The translations under genes and the position numbers were made by a program. The notes under the pieces are model-generated. The model was not told where the DNA came from and did no database searches. It saw nothing but the letters and a program-made list of their open reading frames with translations. This document shows positions 43,317-55,000 of a stretch of DNA of 64,000 nucleotides, in pieces. Each line of letters opens with the position of its first letter. Position 1 is the first letter of the stretch. The DNA is from Actinomortierella ambigua (taxonomy: Eukaryota; Mortierellomycota; Mortierellomycetes; Mortierellales; Mortierellaceae): positions 32,202 to 96,201 of the forward strand of contig JAAAJB010000051.1 in NCBI GenBank assembly GCA_016098155.1. Direction: 5' to 3'.

Positions 43317-44023
43317 TGCGTGATGAGATGAAGAAATGGCGATGAACTTTGTGTGTAATGAATATATAATGATCTTTGCAGTGCCACATTGGGCGTTAAA
43401 CGTCACTCTAGGAGTCCTACACTTGCTTCCATTATCCACTTTCAGATGGTGATGTTGCCTGTTACTTTCGACACTGTAATCCTTAAAAGCTTGGATGCGC
43501 GATTAAAACCTCGTTTTCACTGGCACTCCTCCTCGGATGGAGATAGTGCCCAGGACCATTGGTGAATAGGAGTCTTGAATGGCCGCAAACCGGTCCTTGG
43601 TTCAAGACAAGTATGCGGGTGCAAATTTTAGTTTACGGAGCGGAGTTTCCTACAGTCAGTCAACGCGACAAGGGCGACCTCCGCACAGCAAGACTACATA
43701 TCATTGTCGAATAGGAAGATGGTGGTATTTGAGGCGCCCATAGATAATCATCATACTCCACAATTACTATACTCCAAGACAGGTTGAGCAATGCTAGAGC
43801 AACTTTCTGTGCCTCCTGATGTTCTCAGCCGGCGGCGCGTGGGTGGTGATGTATAGACTCCACATTGATGTGATGTTCTTATCATACTGTGGACATTTTT
43901 TTTGGGGGGAGGGGGGGATAGTTTCGTGAAGTGCGTGTGCCGTGTAAATCACACGCCTGTCCGCCTCCCCTCAATTTTTATTTTTTTTTTTTGCATGTGC
44001 CAACATTTCGCATTCCATGTCCA
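43317..44023. promoter_or_regulatory. Divergent intergenic region of Sel1 kinase and F-box gene
   Basis: About 707 bp between two divergent genes, the same arrangement as at 4087-4324. AT-rich near 43350-43380 on the kinase side. A G-run (43903-43918) and a T-run (43980-43992) precede the F-box ATG at 44024. The CACGTG boxes of the other pair are not seen here. Confidence 0.4.
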
Positions 44024-47000
44024 ATGCATGCACTCGAGCTGAGCGAGATTGTCATTGAGGTCGTCCAGTACCTCACTCTCCAGGACCAAGCACGCTGCGC
44101 ACGTGTGACAAAGGGCTGGCTACAGTCGTTCTCGCCCTTTCTCTGGTTCGACGTCCATATCGACGACTCTATACCCCTGCCGCCTCGCGAGGCGTTTGTC
44201 CGTAATGGTCGTTTCATCAGGCACCTTCGAGTCGACGACCCTCGCCTCATCAATACGTTGCTCACCTTCAATCGGCCACCGTCCTTTTATCTGGGCATTA
44301 ATCGCATCGATGCTGGCTCGAAGCTGGCGCTGCAGGAGCAGCACTGGAGGGAGACAAACAAGGGCCCCGTGGCCGCAGGAAGCAGTAGTAGCAGCAGCAG
44401 TAGCAGCAGCAGCAGCAACAACAACAACAACAACAATAACAACAACAACAACAATATCAATAGCAGTGGCGTGGGAGGCCAAACCAAAGGCAAAGGCAAG
44501 ATTGAGCAATGTCGACCCGCGCACGTACGTGTAATACAGTTGGATCAGGATCAGCCGTGTGATTCCCCACCACCAGACCAAGTTGCTGAGTCAGCACTAT
44601 GTCTCAATCTAGCTCGGCTGCACCTGACCTGTTGGGAGAGCACGCGGCGGATGTTGCTTCACCATGGATTTCACGCTTACATGGATTGGGTCATGTTGCT
44701 GGCCAGACGATGGGCCGATCTCATCATGTTCAATCCTCAGCTACGGGACCTGGCAGTGGCCTTTTATGGACAGGTGGGCTTGTTCGTCCTGCCGTGCTTA
44801 TTCTTTGGCTTCCAACCACCCATGACCTCGGTCAATGTCCGTAGCCCCGGTTGGCGACTTTTGGTCCCAGCCAATGCTTCTCACCCGCTCATCACCACCT
44901 CCTCACTTGGTCCGCTTCCTGATCCTTCCTTGGCCCCTCTTGGCCCCGGACTGCCAACGCTGGCCCTTCCAACACCACCGCGGCCGCGACCGTTGCGGGA
45001 CCTACCAAAGTTGCGTTCACTCGACCTGCGGAGCTATCCATTAGGCCGCGACGAGCTGGTGCATATCCTGACGGTTTGTCGCCATTTGGAGGAGATCCGA
45101 CTGAAAGAGTCGCCGTTCCCGGACAAGAAAGACCCAGCGCCCTGTTATCCAATCCCAATCCCGAGGATGCGACATGTACGACGGCTTGAGTTTGATTTCC
45201 GACGCGACCCGCCGGCAGCGATTGCGATGGACTTGATCGAACAGTGTCCGCATCTGAAGGAGTTGAGGATCGAAATCGAGAACCTGTATCCGTTCCGACT
45301 ATTGCCTCCGCTGCTCCGTGGCAAGGTGGGGCAGGGAGAGAAGGGTCACGAGGACGACGAGGACAACAATGAAGACGATGACGACGAGGAGTACAAAGGA
45401 AGGGCAGGCACAGGAACAAGAGCTGGCGGGAAGATAGGCGATGCGGATAGAAAAGACAAAGATGGCAAGAGTGATGAGCACAATTATGGTGATTCTGATG
45501 ATGATGAAGGGGCGACGGATGACGACAACGACGATGACATCGATCCAGGCAAGGGTAGTAATAGTGGTAGCAGTATCGACCGCCGCCGCCGTCTCCGCCA
45601 GCGCCATCCTCACCGCGGCGCCAAGACCCGAAAAAGAAACCGGGGCTGCTGTCCTGAGCTGCACACGTTGGAGCTGGAGGTCTGTTGCGAGTGGGTGAAC
45701 ATTCCGACGGAGAACGAGGCGTCGGCGTTGGTGGAGGCGACGATGGCGTCGTGTCGGCATCTCACGCTGCGAGGGTGCACGGTGCTGGACACGTTGACGG
45801 AGACTCTTTTGGAGAATGGGCGTTGGACCGATCGGTTGGTGACGCTGGACGTGCTCCGGTCCAAGAATACACAGTTGTTGGTCCTCGGCGTCCTCGAGAG
45901 CTGTCCCAACCTTCAGGTCTTGCGCGCCTCCCAACTGACCATGACCAGCTTTATCTCCTGGGCCGACGACCGCGCCCCTTGGATGGACGGCAAACCCTGG
46001 GTCTGTTTGGGCTTGCGTGAGTGGTCCGTGGCGATCACGGGGATCGAACGCAATCAGCATGATCAGGATGGAGACGATGATGGAGGAGGGGTAGCTGGAA
46101 GAGCTGTTGGTATTGGATACGACGACGAGGAAGATGACGATGATTATGACGTCGGAGATGGGGATGAATATGATGACGAGGAGGAGGATGATGAAGAGGA
46201 TGATGAAGAAGAGGATGAAATTGAAGAGGACGAGGAGGAGCAAGAGGAAGACGTGGAGGTAGAGAGGGCTGCAACACCAAGACCAGGGTCGGACGCTACC
46301 ATGCCAGTCTCGGTAGACAATGTCAAGGACGACCACAAGGAGGAAGCAGAGGATGGGCTCAAAATCGTCAAAGACCGTGATGAGCGCGATCTCAATGTGG
46401 GAGAGGGCCGATCCTCCGAGGTGGAAACCCCATCAATAGAGGAGACTGAAGTCAAGGAGGCCCGCGACGACACCACAGCGGAAGCGCCGTCAACATCGGC
46501 GGATGACATAATAGAGACTATCCGCAAGGAAGCAAAAGAAATTTTTCGGAGCTTGTCGAAGCTCAGGTTGGAAATAGCAGACGCGAACGAGGTAGTCAAC
46601 GCGGCGATGCCGCTACTTCACGGTGGTAGTGCTGATGTCGATCCCTCGGACGTAGCAGAGGAAGGAGTAGCGACGCCCCGCGAGATTGAACAAGCAGAGG
46701 AGGAATGGCCCGAGACCACTGCAGTAGTGACCACCCTCGACGACGAGTCCAACCACGACGCTGGCCAGGAATCCCTGAGTACCAAAGAGGAGCGTGCAGA
46801 CAATTTCGAGCAGATTATCCTGCAGCAACTTGGGCGTTTTCAGAAGCTCGAAGTACTTCGAATCGGTGGCTGCAGCTCGCTGGATGAGGTGGACGATGAG
46901 ATCGAGGGCCGGACGTCGTATGCACTTTCATCTCGGTCGGGACTTGAGCATCTTGGTGGTTTGAAGCATCTACGTGTTTTTGGAGCCTATGGCGTCCACC

Positions 47001-47212
47001 ATCAAGTCTCTCGGTCGTCACTCGAATGGATGGTCCAGCAGTGGCCTCGGCTGACAAGACTGGAGCTCTTGGACTATGAGAGAACAACAGGACAATCGTC
47101 GCTTCTGGAGACTCAGTCTTCTTCATCGCCCTCTTCGTCGCGAACCACAGCGCCGATTAACAACGACCGCCTTTATTGGTGCCAACGTGTTCTCGACGAA
47201 ATCATAGCTTAG
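44024..47212 (+). CDS. Large F-box/LRR-like protein with acidic low-complexity tracts
   Basis: Single exon, 1,062 residues from ATG 44024 (MHALELSEIVIEVVQYL). The frame extends upstream to ATG 43931, but that part crosses a T-run and reads as UTR. The F-box occupies about residues 1-45 (MHALELSEIVIEVVQYL, then CARVTKGWLQSFSPFLW). Leucine-rich segments follow (LRDLPKLRSLDLRSYPL, CPHLKELRIEIENLYPF, CPNLQVLRASQLTM, LEVLRIGGCSSLDEV). Between them are extreme homopolymer-like inserts: poly-Ser then poly-Asn (bases 44386-44465), an Asp/Glu tract at 45345-45550, and a very long acidic tract at 46070-46260. It is a likely SCF substrate adaptor. It sits head to head with the intact Sel1 kinase. Confidence 0.8.
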   Translation: MHALELSEIVIEVVQYLTLQDQARCARVTKGWLQSFSPFLWFDVHIDDSIPLPPREAFVRNGRFIRHLRVDDPRLINTLLTFNRPPSFYLGINRIDAGSKLALQEQHWRETNKGPVAAGSSSSSSSSSSSSNNNNNNNNNNNNNINSSGVGGQTKGKGKIEQCRPAHVRVIQLDQDQPCDSPPPDQVAESALCLNLARLHLTCWESTRRMLLHHGFHAYMDWVMLLARRWADLIMFNPQLRDLAVAFYGQVGLFVLPCLFFGFQPPMTSVNVRSPGWRLLVPANASHPLITTSSLGPLPDPSLAPLGPGLPTLALPTPPRPRPLRDLPKLRSLDLRSYPLGRDELVHILTVCRHLEEIRLKESPFPDKKDPAPCYPIPIPRMRHVRRLEFDFRRDPPAAIAMDLIEQCPHLKELRIEIENLYPFRLLPPLLRGKVGQGEKGHEDDEDNNEDDDDEEYKGRAGTGTRAGGKIGDADRKDKDGKSDEHNYGDSDDDEGATDDDNDDDIDPGKGSNSGSSIDRRRRLRQRHPHRGAKTRKRNRGCCPELHTLELEVCCEWVNIPTENEASALVEATMASCRHLTLRGCTVLDTLTETLLENGRWTDRLVTLDVLRSKNTQLLVLGVLESCPNLQVLRASQLTMTSFISWADDRAPWMDGKPWVCLGLREWSVAITGIERNQHDQDGDDDGGGVAGRAVGIGYDDEEDDDDYDVGDGDEYDDEEEDDEEDDEEEDEIEEDEEEQEEDVEVERAATPRPGSDATMPVSVDNVKDDHKEEAEDGLKIVKDRDERDLNVGEGRSSEVETPSIEETEVKEARDDTTAEAPSTSADDIIETIRKEAKEIFRSLSKLRLEIADANEVVNAAMPLLHGGSADVDPSDVAEEGVATPREIEQAEEEWPETTAVVTTLDDESNHDAGQESLSTKEERADNFEQIILQQLGRFQKLEVLRIGGCSSLDEVDDEIEGRTSYALSSRSGLEHLGGLKHLRVFGAYGVHHQVSRSSLEWMVQQWPRLTRLELLDYERTTGQSSLLETQSSSSPSSSRTTAPINNDRLYWCQRVLDEIIA
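44386..44465 (+). repeat. AGC/AAC trinucleotide tract encoding poly-Ser then poly-Asn
   Basis: About 12 AGC/AGT codons are followed by about 14 AAC/AAT codons inside the F-box gene. The codon mixture suggests an ageing microsatellite. Confidence 0.85.
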
Positions 47213-47439
47213 AAACAAGGGGAAAAAATACAAGCGATGCTTTTTTTTTCATACTGGACTTTATCTTATGATAGTACTACACTTGTCAAAAACACTTTTT
47301 GGATGTATCGATTATACTATTGTAACCATTAGATGCTGAAAACTAGCGTATACTGTGGGAGGGTGGGTGAAAGGAGGGATGGGGAACAACACCCTACTAG
47401 GACGACAAAAAGAATCGACTCTTCAAATCTCTCCATGAT

Positions 47440-50100
47440 TTAGAAGAGACCAAAGAAGGTGGCAGCACCGGCGAGGGCAGCGGTGATGACAATCTTAGGG
47501 ACCAGAGCAGCGCCAGAGCTGGGGTCCTTGTCGGCCTGGCCGCCATCAGGAGTATGGGGCTTCTCGGGCGGGGGCTGGGGCTGACCGGGCGCGCGACGAG
47601 GAGTAGGGTTGGGTGGTCCGACGGGCTCCGTGGTGAGCTGGAAGTTGAACTCGGTGGAGACGGCAAGGGCCTTCTTGGAGATCCATTCGAACAGACCATA
47701 GCTGGCACCACCTCCACCGGTAGCATTAGTCCATTGGTGCAAGTTTTTGCGAGCGTCTTCGAAGGTCCATCCGTAATGTTTACCATACGACTTCTGCTTA
47801 ATGGTGCGGTCCCATCTGATGTCTTCTTCAATGAATTGGTAGTACTTGTCAATGCGGCTTCCGAGGGTGACGTTGTTGAAGAGAACCTTGACGGTGTTGA
47901 TCATGTACTTCTCGAACTTGGCCCGCTGGTTGGCGTTTTCGAGCAGACCCTTGATCACGACGGCTTCGGTGAAGTTCTTTTCGTACTCTTTGTACGAAAT
48001 CGCAGGCACATTGTTGCTGATGATCTGGGTGTTGATACCAAAGGTTCCGTCAAAGTCCTGACCAATGAAGTACCAGCGGTTGTTTTCTGTGGGGTCGCGG
48101 TACAGACCAGTGTTCGTCCGCATAGCCCAGTAGCCGTCCCAGTGATCAGTCAGGTATTCCATGACCATGAAGCGCATGAAGTAGTCCAGATCAAACAACT
48201 TGTCGACCTCGGCAAGCTGGGCATCGTTGGTCCTGTCAGTCTCGTTGAACTTCTTGCAGAAGTCGACGAGAGCAAGGGGACCCTCGGGGGAAGCAGCGTT
48301 CGGGGTCCACGAGTAGTAGGCCGGTGTGTTGGGTGCAAGGTCGTAAAGCAAGCTGGCACCGGAACCACCGTCGAAGAGGGCACCCATCTGAGCTGGGGGC
48401 TTGCCGTTGTAGAACATGGCCGCGGGGAACGAGTACTCTGTGATGTCGTCAAGCAGGGTGAACGTGCCGTAGCCCTCACCGTCGATGAACATGCGGACAT
48501 AGACCGCTTCGTTGACAGGGGTACCCAAGGCCTGCATTATGTCAGCGTACGTCTTCTCACGGATCTGGGTGGGATCCTCCTCCATGTGACGGAGCTTGAA
48601 GAAGTTGCGGTTGGCAAGACGATCTGTGTCAGCGAGCTGCCAGTTCCACGACTGCTTGTCGTTGTTATTGGGCTTGCCAGGACCGTGAATGCCCAATGAA
48701 ACATTCTAAATAATTATTTGAAATTATAATGGGAGTTAGGGATTTCAGCATGTCAAGACGAATCCACAAAAACAGAAAAGAGTGCAACATTGGTCAAGGG
48801 ACATCTTAATCGTCTGGCCTGTTTCTTTACCTTGAAGGTGTGGATTTCGTCAGCAAGGATATAAGTCAGAGTGGCAGACCACCTCTGCTTATCATTCCTT
48901 TTGGGGACTGGAATATACTTATAGAACCTATCCTTGTCCACTTGTTCAACTTGGATCCAGACTGTGGGGATGTAGTTGGTGTCCCAGAGAGAGTGGGGGG
49001 TGCCACTGCGAGTCCACTGGGGCTAAAAAGAGGATAAATGGAGTGAGAAAAAATGACACGATTGTTAGGGCATGATGAACGGCAGCAAGCGCTTGAGGCA
49101 AAGAAAGGACACGGTGTCTGTGTGCAAGGGCGTTTGAAGAAACAGGAACAAAAAAGGGGGAGAGAGGACGATTGCCGGGGATTGGCTGAGAAAGGGGAAT
49201 GAATTCCAAACATCGCCAAAGGGAGGGACAAATAAAAGACGATTAACAATGATCGACGATTGTGATTGGCAGTGTCGTCCGACAGCCGTGTTTGGGGAAA
49301 GAAGGCCCTCTCATGGGCACAAACATTAATCAGAGATATCTCTCTCTCACTTTCTCTTCCTTTCCTTCCCGCCTTCCTACCACAAGGACTCTGAGGGAAG
49401 ACGCGGAGGGGTCACCCAGTCAGGTCGTGCGAGGAGGTAAGGGGTGAGGGGGTGATAGAGACAGACAGGGAGAAAAAAGAGAGCCACTGAAGGGGGCAGT
49501 TGTGACATCCAAACAAATAAAAAGGATTGGAGGACGTTGACCGGACAACGACATGAGAGAGAGAGAGTGTGTGTGTATATGTATGTGTGTCAGAGGGAAA
49601 CGCAGGGCAAACGTTGGGGGGGGGGGAGTTGCGTGGGTGACATATTGCAATAATAGCTTGAACAACAAACAAATGATAGGCCCCTGCCATTATTGCAGGC
49701 AGGGGTGGTGAGATATGGCGATGGAAGATGTGGGAGAGGGGGGGGGGAATGAAGGTTCGTCTCTTACCCTCTCTTCGATGGGCCAAGGAAGCTCAGGGAT
49801 GTCGGCGTAGCTCATGGTACGGTTGGCAAAGTCGTTCCAGGTCGAAGTGTGGCCCACGCCCAGCTGACGTTCAAAGGGCTCAGGAGTGCCGCCAATGATA
49901 TACTTGTACTTGCCGCCATCGGGAGCATCAGTCTTGCCGGTGAAGTAGGGGATGCTGGGGTCTGCGGCCGTAAGGGCGGTAAGCTTTCCATCGACCGAGA
50001 CCTGGACCTCCTTGGCGCCAGGGGCGAAGATGCGGAAGTTGGTCTCGGCAGCCTGGGCAGAGATTGCCATCAGGGCAATCCATGTCAAGGTGTACCTCAT
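47440..50100 (-). CDS. CotH-family surface protein, probably GPI-anchored
   Basis: Exons 50100-49768, 49022-48831 and 48705-47440, phase 0, 596 residues. The large first intron is 745 nt. An N-terminal signal peptide (MRYTLTWIALMAISAQA) precedes a domain resembling those that open eukaryotic CotH proteins. The CotH kinase-like region follows with HMEEDPTQIREKTYADIM, FIDGEGYGTFTLLDDI, the hallmark GLYRDPTENN, and FIGQDFDGTFG. The tail is Pro-rich and ends in a small-residue stretch plus hydrophobic terminus (VITAALAGAATFFGLF), as expected for GPI attachment. Bacterial CotH is an atypical protein kinase of spore coats. In Mucorales, homologues are cell-surface proteins, some binding host receptors. 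Nothing in the sequence tells whether this one does; a cell-wall or spore role is equally possible. Confidence 0.88.
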
Positions 50101-52035
50101 TGTAGTGTGGAGAGAGTCGAAAGGAAGTCGTAAAAAGGGAAAGAAAGCGAGAAGACAAAGGAACTAACGGTGTCCTGTGAGCTGAGTGGCTTTAAAGCGA
50201 GAGAAAGGGAAAGAGTTGACGTGAGAAGAAGAAACAGGAAGGAAAGTTTACGGCCGGACGGTGGGGTGGAATGGCTATATCAAGGGGTCGAGTGGGAAAG
50301 CCAAAGCCGAACGGGGCGAGAGTTGTACGAAAGGAGACAAAGGGGGTTGAGAGGAAAGAGTGCGTTTGCGTGTGTGTGAAAGTGTGAGGGGAGCTGCCGT
50401 TCGGGCGAAAGAGGTGAGGGAGAGCTGAAGAAAACAAAAAAGAGAAAAAAAAAGAGAGAGGGATTGTGTGGTGCGTGTGTATATATACAGTTACAAACGG
50501 ATGCCCGAGTGTGGATTGAGCAGAGCGAGTGAGCACCAGCAGAGCAAGTGAGCGAGTGACAAAGTGGGTTCTCTCAGCTGCTGCTGGACAGGAAGGAGAA
50601 TGTGTGAAGAAAGGTGGAGTAGACTTTTGAGTTGAAAGAACGATCCATTTACAAAGGGCTAACCTTGTTGATATATATAATGCTCAAGGCGTCTGAGAGA
50701 AAAAAACAAAAAAAACAAGCGCAAGAGTACCTGTACCAGGGCAAGCCGGCAAAAAAATAAAAAGACAAAAGAGCAGCTCTCTAGTCGTACACCTACCGAG
50801 GATTGAGCAGCAGGAGGGAGAGACAGACAGAGACAAGGCGACGACGCCCTGCGGTGTGATAGGTGTATGGGGGGGGAGAGGTGGGCATGTGTGGTGTGGG
50901 TGTATAGAATTCATAGCGCAAGTACTCAATAGTCCCAATAGTCTATATTGGCACACAAACAGTTGAACTGTCATCTAAAATAGGGAGTACGGAAAGACTG
51001 GAAGGGAAGTGTCTGTCCTCCCTCTCACCCCACCCATGTCCCCCCCTTTTCTTCCCTCACGCCTCTCTGCCTCTCTCTCTCTCTCTGTTGCTGCTGCTAG
51101 TCCGTCTATCTGTCTAGTCTACCATCTTCACCACTCCTCCTCGGTGGATGGAAAAAGGTGGTGCTCACAACAAATCCTCGGTAACTGGCATTGTGTGATA
51201 CCCTTCCCCATCCCATTCCCCCGTTTCCCGCCTCCCGCCCCCACCCCACCTATACTTGCACAGCACTGCAGATGCGACATCATTTGAAATGTCGGTCTGT
51301 CCTTTTGACATGCCTCCTTCTTACGGTGGGCACTCTACTTCCTTTTTGTCTCTCTCCTCTCTCTAATCTCTCTCCCTTTCTCTCCCTCTTTCTCCCTCTC
51401 CATCCTCCTAGGTTTCCCTGGGGGCATTGTTGTTTGCAAGGCCGACAGTCGATGCTGCTGCTGCTGCTGGTGCTGCCACCATAAACTATCTGCCAAGGAT
51501 TGCACGTTTATTCAATATTGTGTGCCTCCCACCTCCCCCTCCCCTTTTGCTTCTTTGTGGTTATTTGCAAATGTATTTTTAACCCCTCTGGTGTGCGTGT
51601 GTGTGTGTCTGTGTGTCATTGCCCTTCACAATGAAAGGATGCCCTTGGTCACTTCTGGCCATACCACGCGCCCCACCCTTTCTCACACGACTTTTGGTCC
51701 TGACTCGCGTGCGAGTGAAAAAGGAAATGAGTGCGTAACTGAGGGAGGGGTGAGTGCAGCAACCAAAACATTCAGCGCTACTGTCGCGACTTTTTAGCTT
51801 GGCCTTCCCGTTCCTCCCATCCTGCATCCTTTTTTTTTTTTTACTTGACAGTGGGCCCTCTATTCCTGGAAGAAAAAAAAAGGGCTTTTGCAGGATGGAA
51901 CGAGAGAGGTTATTGTGGGAAGGACACGCTACCCGCCCTTCTATCCTTGCAGTACTGTTTGTTACGTCCCCCTGTCAGTTTCTGGCCCTTTTTTTTCACA
52001 CTATATTCCTGTCGATTATCATGCGCCTGCAGTCT

Positions 52036-52055
52036 TTCCTTTCCTTTCCTTTCCT
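52036..52055. repeat. Pentanucleotide microsatellite (TTCCT)4
   Basis: Four perfect TTCCT units within the gene-free region. Confidence 0.85.
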
Positions 52056-55000
52056 ATCCATGGGGGTCAAGTACCCTCAGGCTCCATTCATACCACATGT
52101 ACAGCATCATTGAATAAAACGAGGACTCGAATATCTTGTGTTCAAGTCATGCAAACAACCCACCGATTTGATGAGCTAGAGTTTTGCTTGCCTATCAAAT
52201 CATCAACGGCGGAGCAGTGTCGCGAGCATCGCTTCAGAATCCCTTTTGTTGTTTACTGCTTGTCCCGTGCATGTGCCTGTGTCGTATCGATGAGAGCATT
52301 TTTCTGCTGTCGAAGATGACAGGACATCCCCTTGCTTGCTTGTCTGACGCCTGCGTTTATGTATGAAAAAAAAAAAAAAACTTCTTCTTCCCGATAAAGA
52401 CAACCCAAAAGATGTTGGGCGCGGGGAGAACGATAGGCACAATCGGCAACATTGGATTATCCTCCGATGAAGGTGTTTGTGTGGAGACAAAGGAGTCATG
52501 TCAGACTGTGTGCCTGTGTCCCTGTGTGCTTGCGTGATGGTGAGAATGGTGAATGTTGCTCGCAAGGTTTTATTTTATCAACCTTGGTGGTCTAGTCTAC
52601 TCTACCCTACCTCAATACAGCGGGCTCCCAAGTAATATCTTATATCCATCTTTAACTAATTCTCGGAGAGCGCGTGTGTGCCCGTTGCCTTCTTTTTTTT
52701 TTCCCTCCAACCGAGAGTTGGCTCACGATTTGTTGATACCAGCAGGCCCTCTCCCGTTCGCCTGGACACAAAAAAGCACCATCAGGAATAGCAGTTTTGT
52801 CGGTCAACAAACAACTGCCGTGGGGGGATGGAGAAGGGAGGATGGGAGGGATGGAGGATAATTTATCCCAATAATAATATCGTCCTTAGGCTGCAGGATA
52901 ACTATAATCCAAAGGGCTGCACCAACTTTTTGACTCCCCGACATAACAGCCATGTAGGCTAGCTGAACAATATGCGAGAGCCTCGGCATGCTATCGATCA
53001 GCTGCGTGGCATAGCTGATGTGCGATGACACCCATGCTCAGCACTGTACTTACTTGGTCTTCATCCGCATGTGAGCTCGTGCTGAATGCTACCAGCCCTT
53101 TTACGATCTCGCAAAAAATAGAGATTTTTTTTTAAAAATATTTATATCAGCGAGACACTGCAAGACTGATGATGCTGTGGTGTCTTCGACAGTGTTTGAC
53201 CGTGGGCCAAAAACAGAAAATGATATTGCGCCTGGATGCATGGAAGCACAAAAAAAAACCACAAGAGTACCTCAGCTGCACCAAGAGTGTCAGTGGGAGG
53301 AGGTAAGGTACAGTATGTTTGCAGTTGAGTGTAGGCCCAGTCAGTCTGGGCTGGAGTATCCAACTGCTGTTCTCACTAAAGTTTCTAAAAATATGCCTGG
53401 TCACGACATGTGGGCGTGAACCTTGTCATTGCCACACTGCATGGGGAAGGGCATGACAACCGAAGAAAGGGGGGTAAGAAGCTGCCAGATAAAAGACTAT
53501 TTCAGAGACGAGTTGGTCCAAGCTGCTGGGAGGAGGGCGGAAGAAGTTTTTTCGAAGGGCCATCGCGTCATCCATAGCAGTATCTGTTATTTCTAGAAGA
53601 GATGACAATCATCGGGTCATCCACCGCCGCGAACTAGTTCTGTAATCCCCATCCTCTCTCTCCCTCCTCTCTCTCTATCTGTATCTGTTTCTCATCCGCC
53701 CTCTCTCACATACTGTCTTGCCCAGTGTACCCGCTGTGTAGCACTGCTGCTCACCAGGTACACAACAGAGCGAGAAGACACACAGCACATCCGATCGCAA
53801 GCTCCCAACGGTCAAAGTCGCGCGCTAAGATTTCTACTCAGATATTCCTTGCTTGGAAACCTGTTCTGCTGCATGCGCCACGAGGACGCCCCTATTGGCT
53901 GTCAGCGATGTGGAGAAAGAGGGGACGAAGGCATGCCAGGACGGCAAGACAGTAAGGCATCCATCGCTCTTCCCCCCCCCCTTTACCCCTTGGGTCCCTT
54001 GCTTTGCCCCCTTCCTTCCTGCCTTCCTTCGTTGCTCTCTTCGCTCAAGACCGCTTGCAGCAAGTGACTAGGCTGAAAACCCCAGTTTCCTCCCCCCCTC
54101 CTTTCCTCCCCCTTCCCCTTTTGTATTTACTGAAACCTCAGTTGGGTCTTGATGGCCTATATCGGGCTCTTCCGCGTCTAAATGGGGGAGGGGGAGAAGG
54201 GAGGCGCCAACAAACCTTGGCCCACATTTCTATTTCCTGCTGCTGTGGGCGTCTTGCTGACACAGAAAAGATGGTACAGTACATGTACTTCTCCTACCCA
54301 CAAACCACTATGACAAGTACCAACATTCGGATTAAGGTGAGACTTTCTGAATGATGCCGGATCGTCGTGCCTGAGTGTCACGCAGTTTCGTCAACCTTTT
54401 CTAAAACCCGGCTAATCAGCAGCGAGATTCGGGAACTGAAATGTTTATCGGAGGCGATTGACTGTTGATAAATGCAATAACGGCAGCCTGTTGTCTGCTC
54501 CATCTGACCCCAGCAGGCAATGCGTGGCCGAGATTTTAGTGTTAGAGACATGTCTGGTATAGTCTCTCAGCACCCTTTCATACTTCGATAGTACGCCATC
54601 GCCCGCTTCTACGTGACACGGGTTAATCCTTTGGCATCCTAAACCAGACGCCCGGTACGGTCGGTCTTTGTTGTGGGTGTCATAAAGCCTGATCCGACCG
54701 TAGTCAACGATAATAGAGAAGGAACGTCCTCTTCTTTGCTGACCACATTGTCTGGGAGGTTGAGGAGCGAACGAAGTTGTTCCTGCTCTCTTTTGTGGTT
54801 AAACTGCGGTCCATATCTTGAATTTCAAGCACGTTGTTGGTTCGTATAGAGACTCGTCAGAACGCAGTAGCTGGCCAGAGTTAACAGAATGCGTGGAAAC
54901 TGTAATGAAGCCTCACTTCTACTGTCCCTGTCCGCTGCTTTCACCATTTTCTTGATTCCCTTCGACTCAGTTTTTTTTAGTACGGGAGGAGGTGGGCCGA

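Noticed and set aside
47554..48699. 381-residue open frame opposite the CotH gene
   Set aside because: Val/Leu-rich antisense shadow; the minus strand carries conserved CotH motifs and good splice sites.
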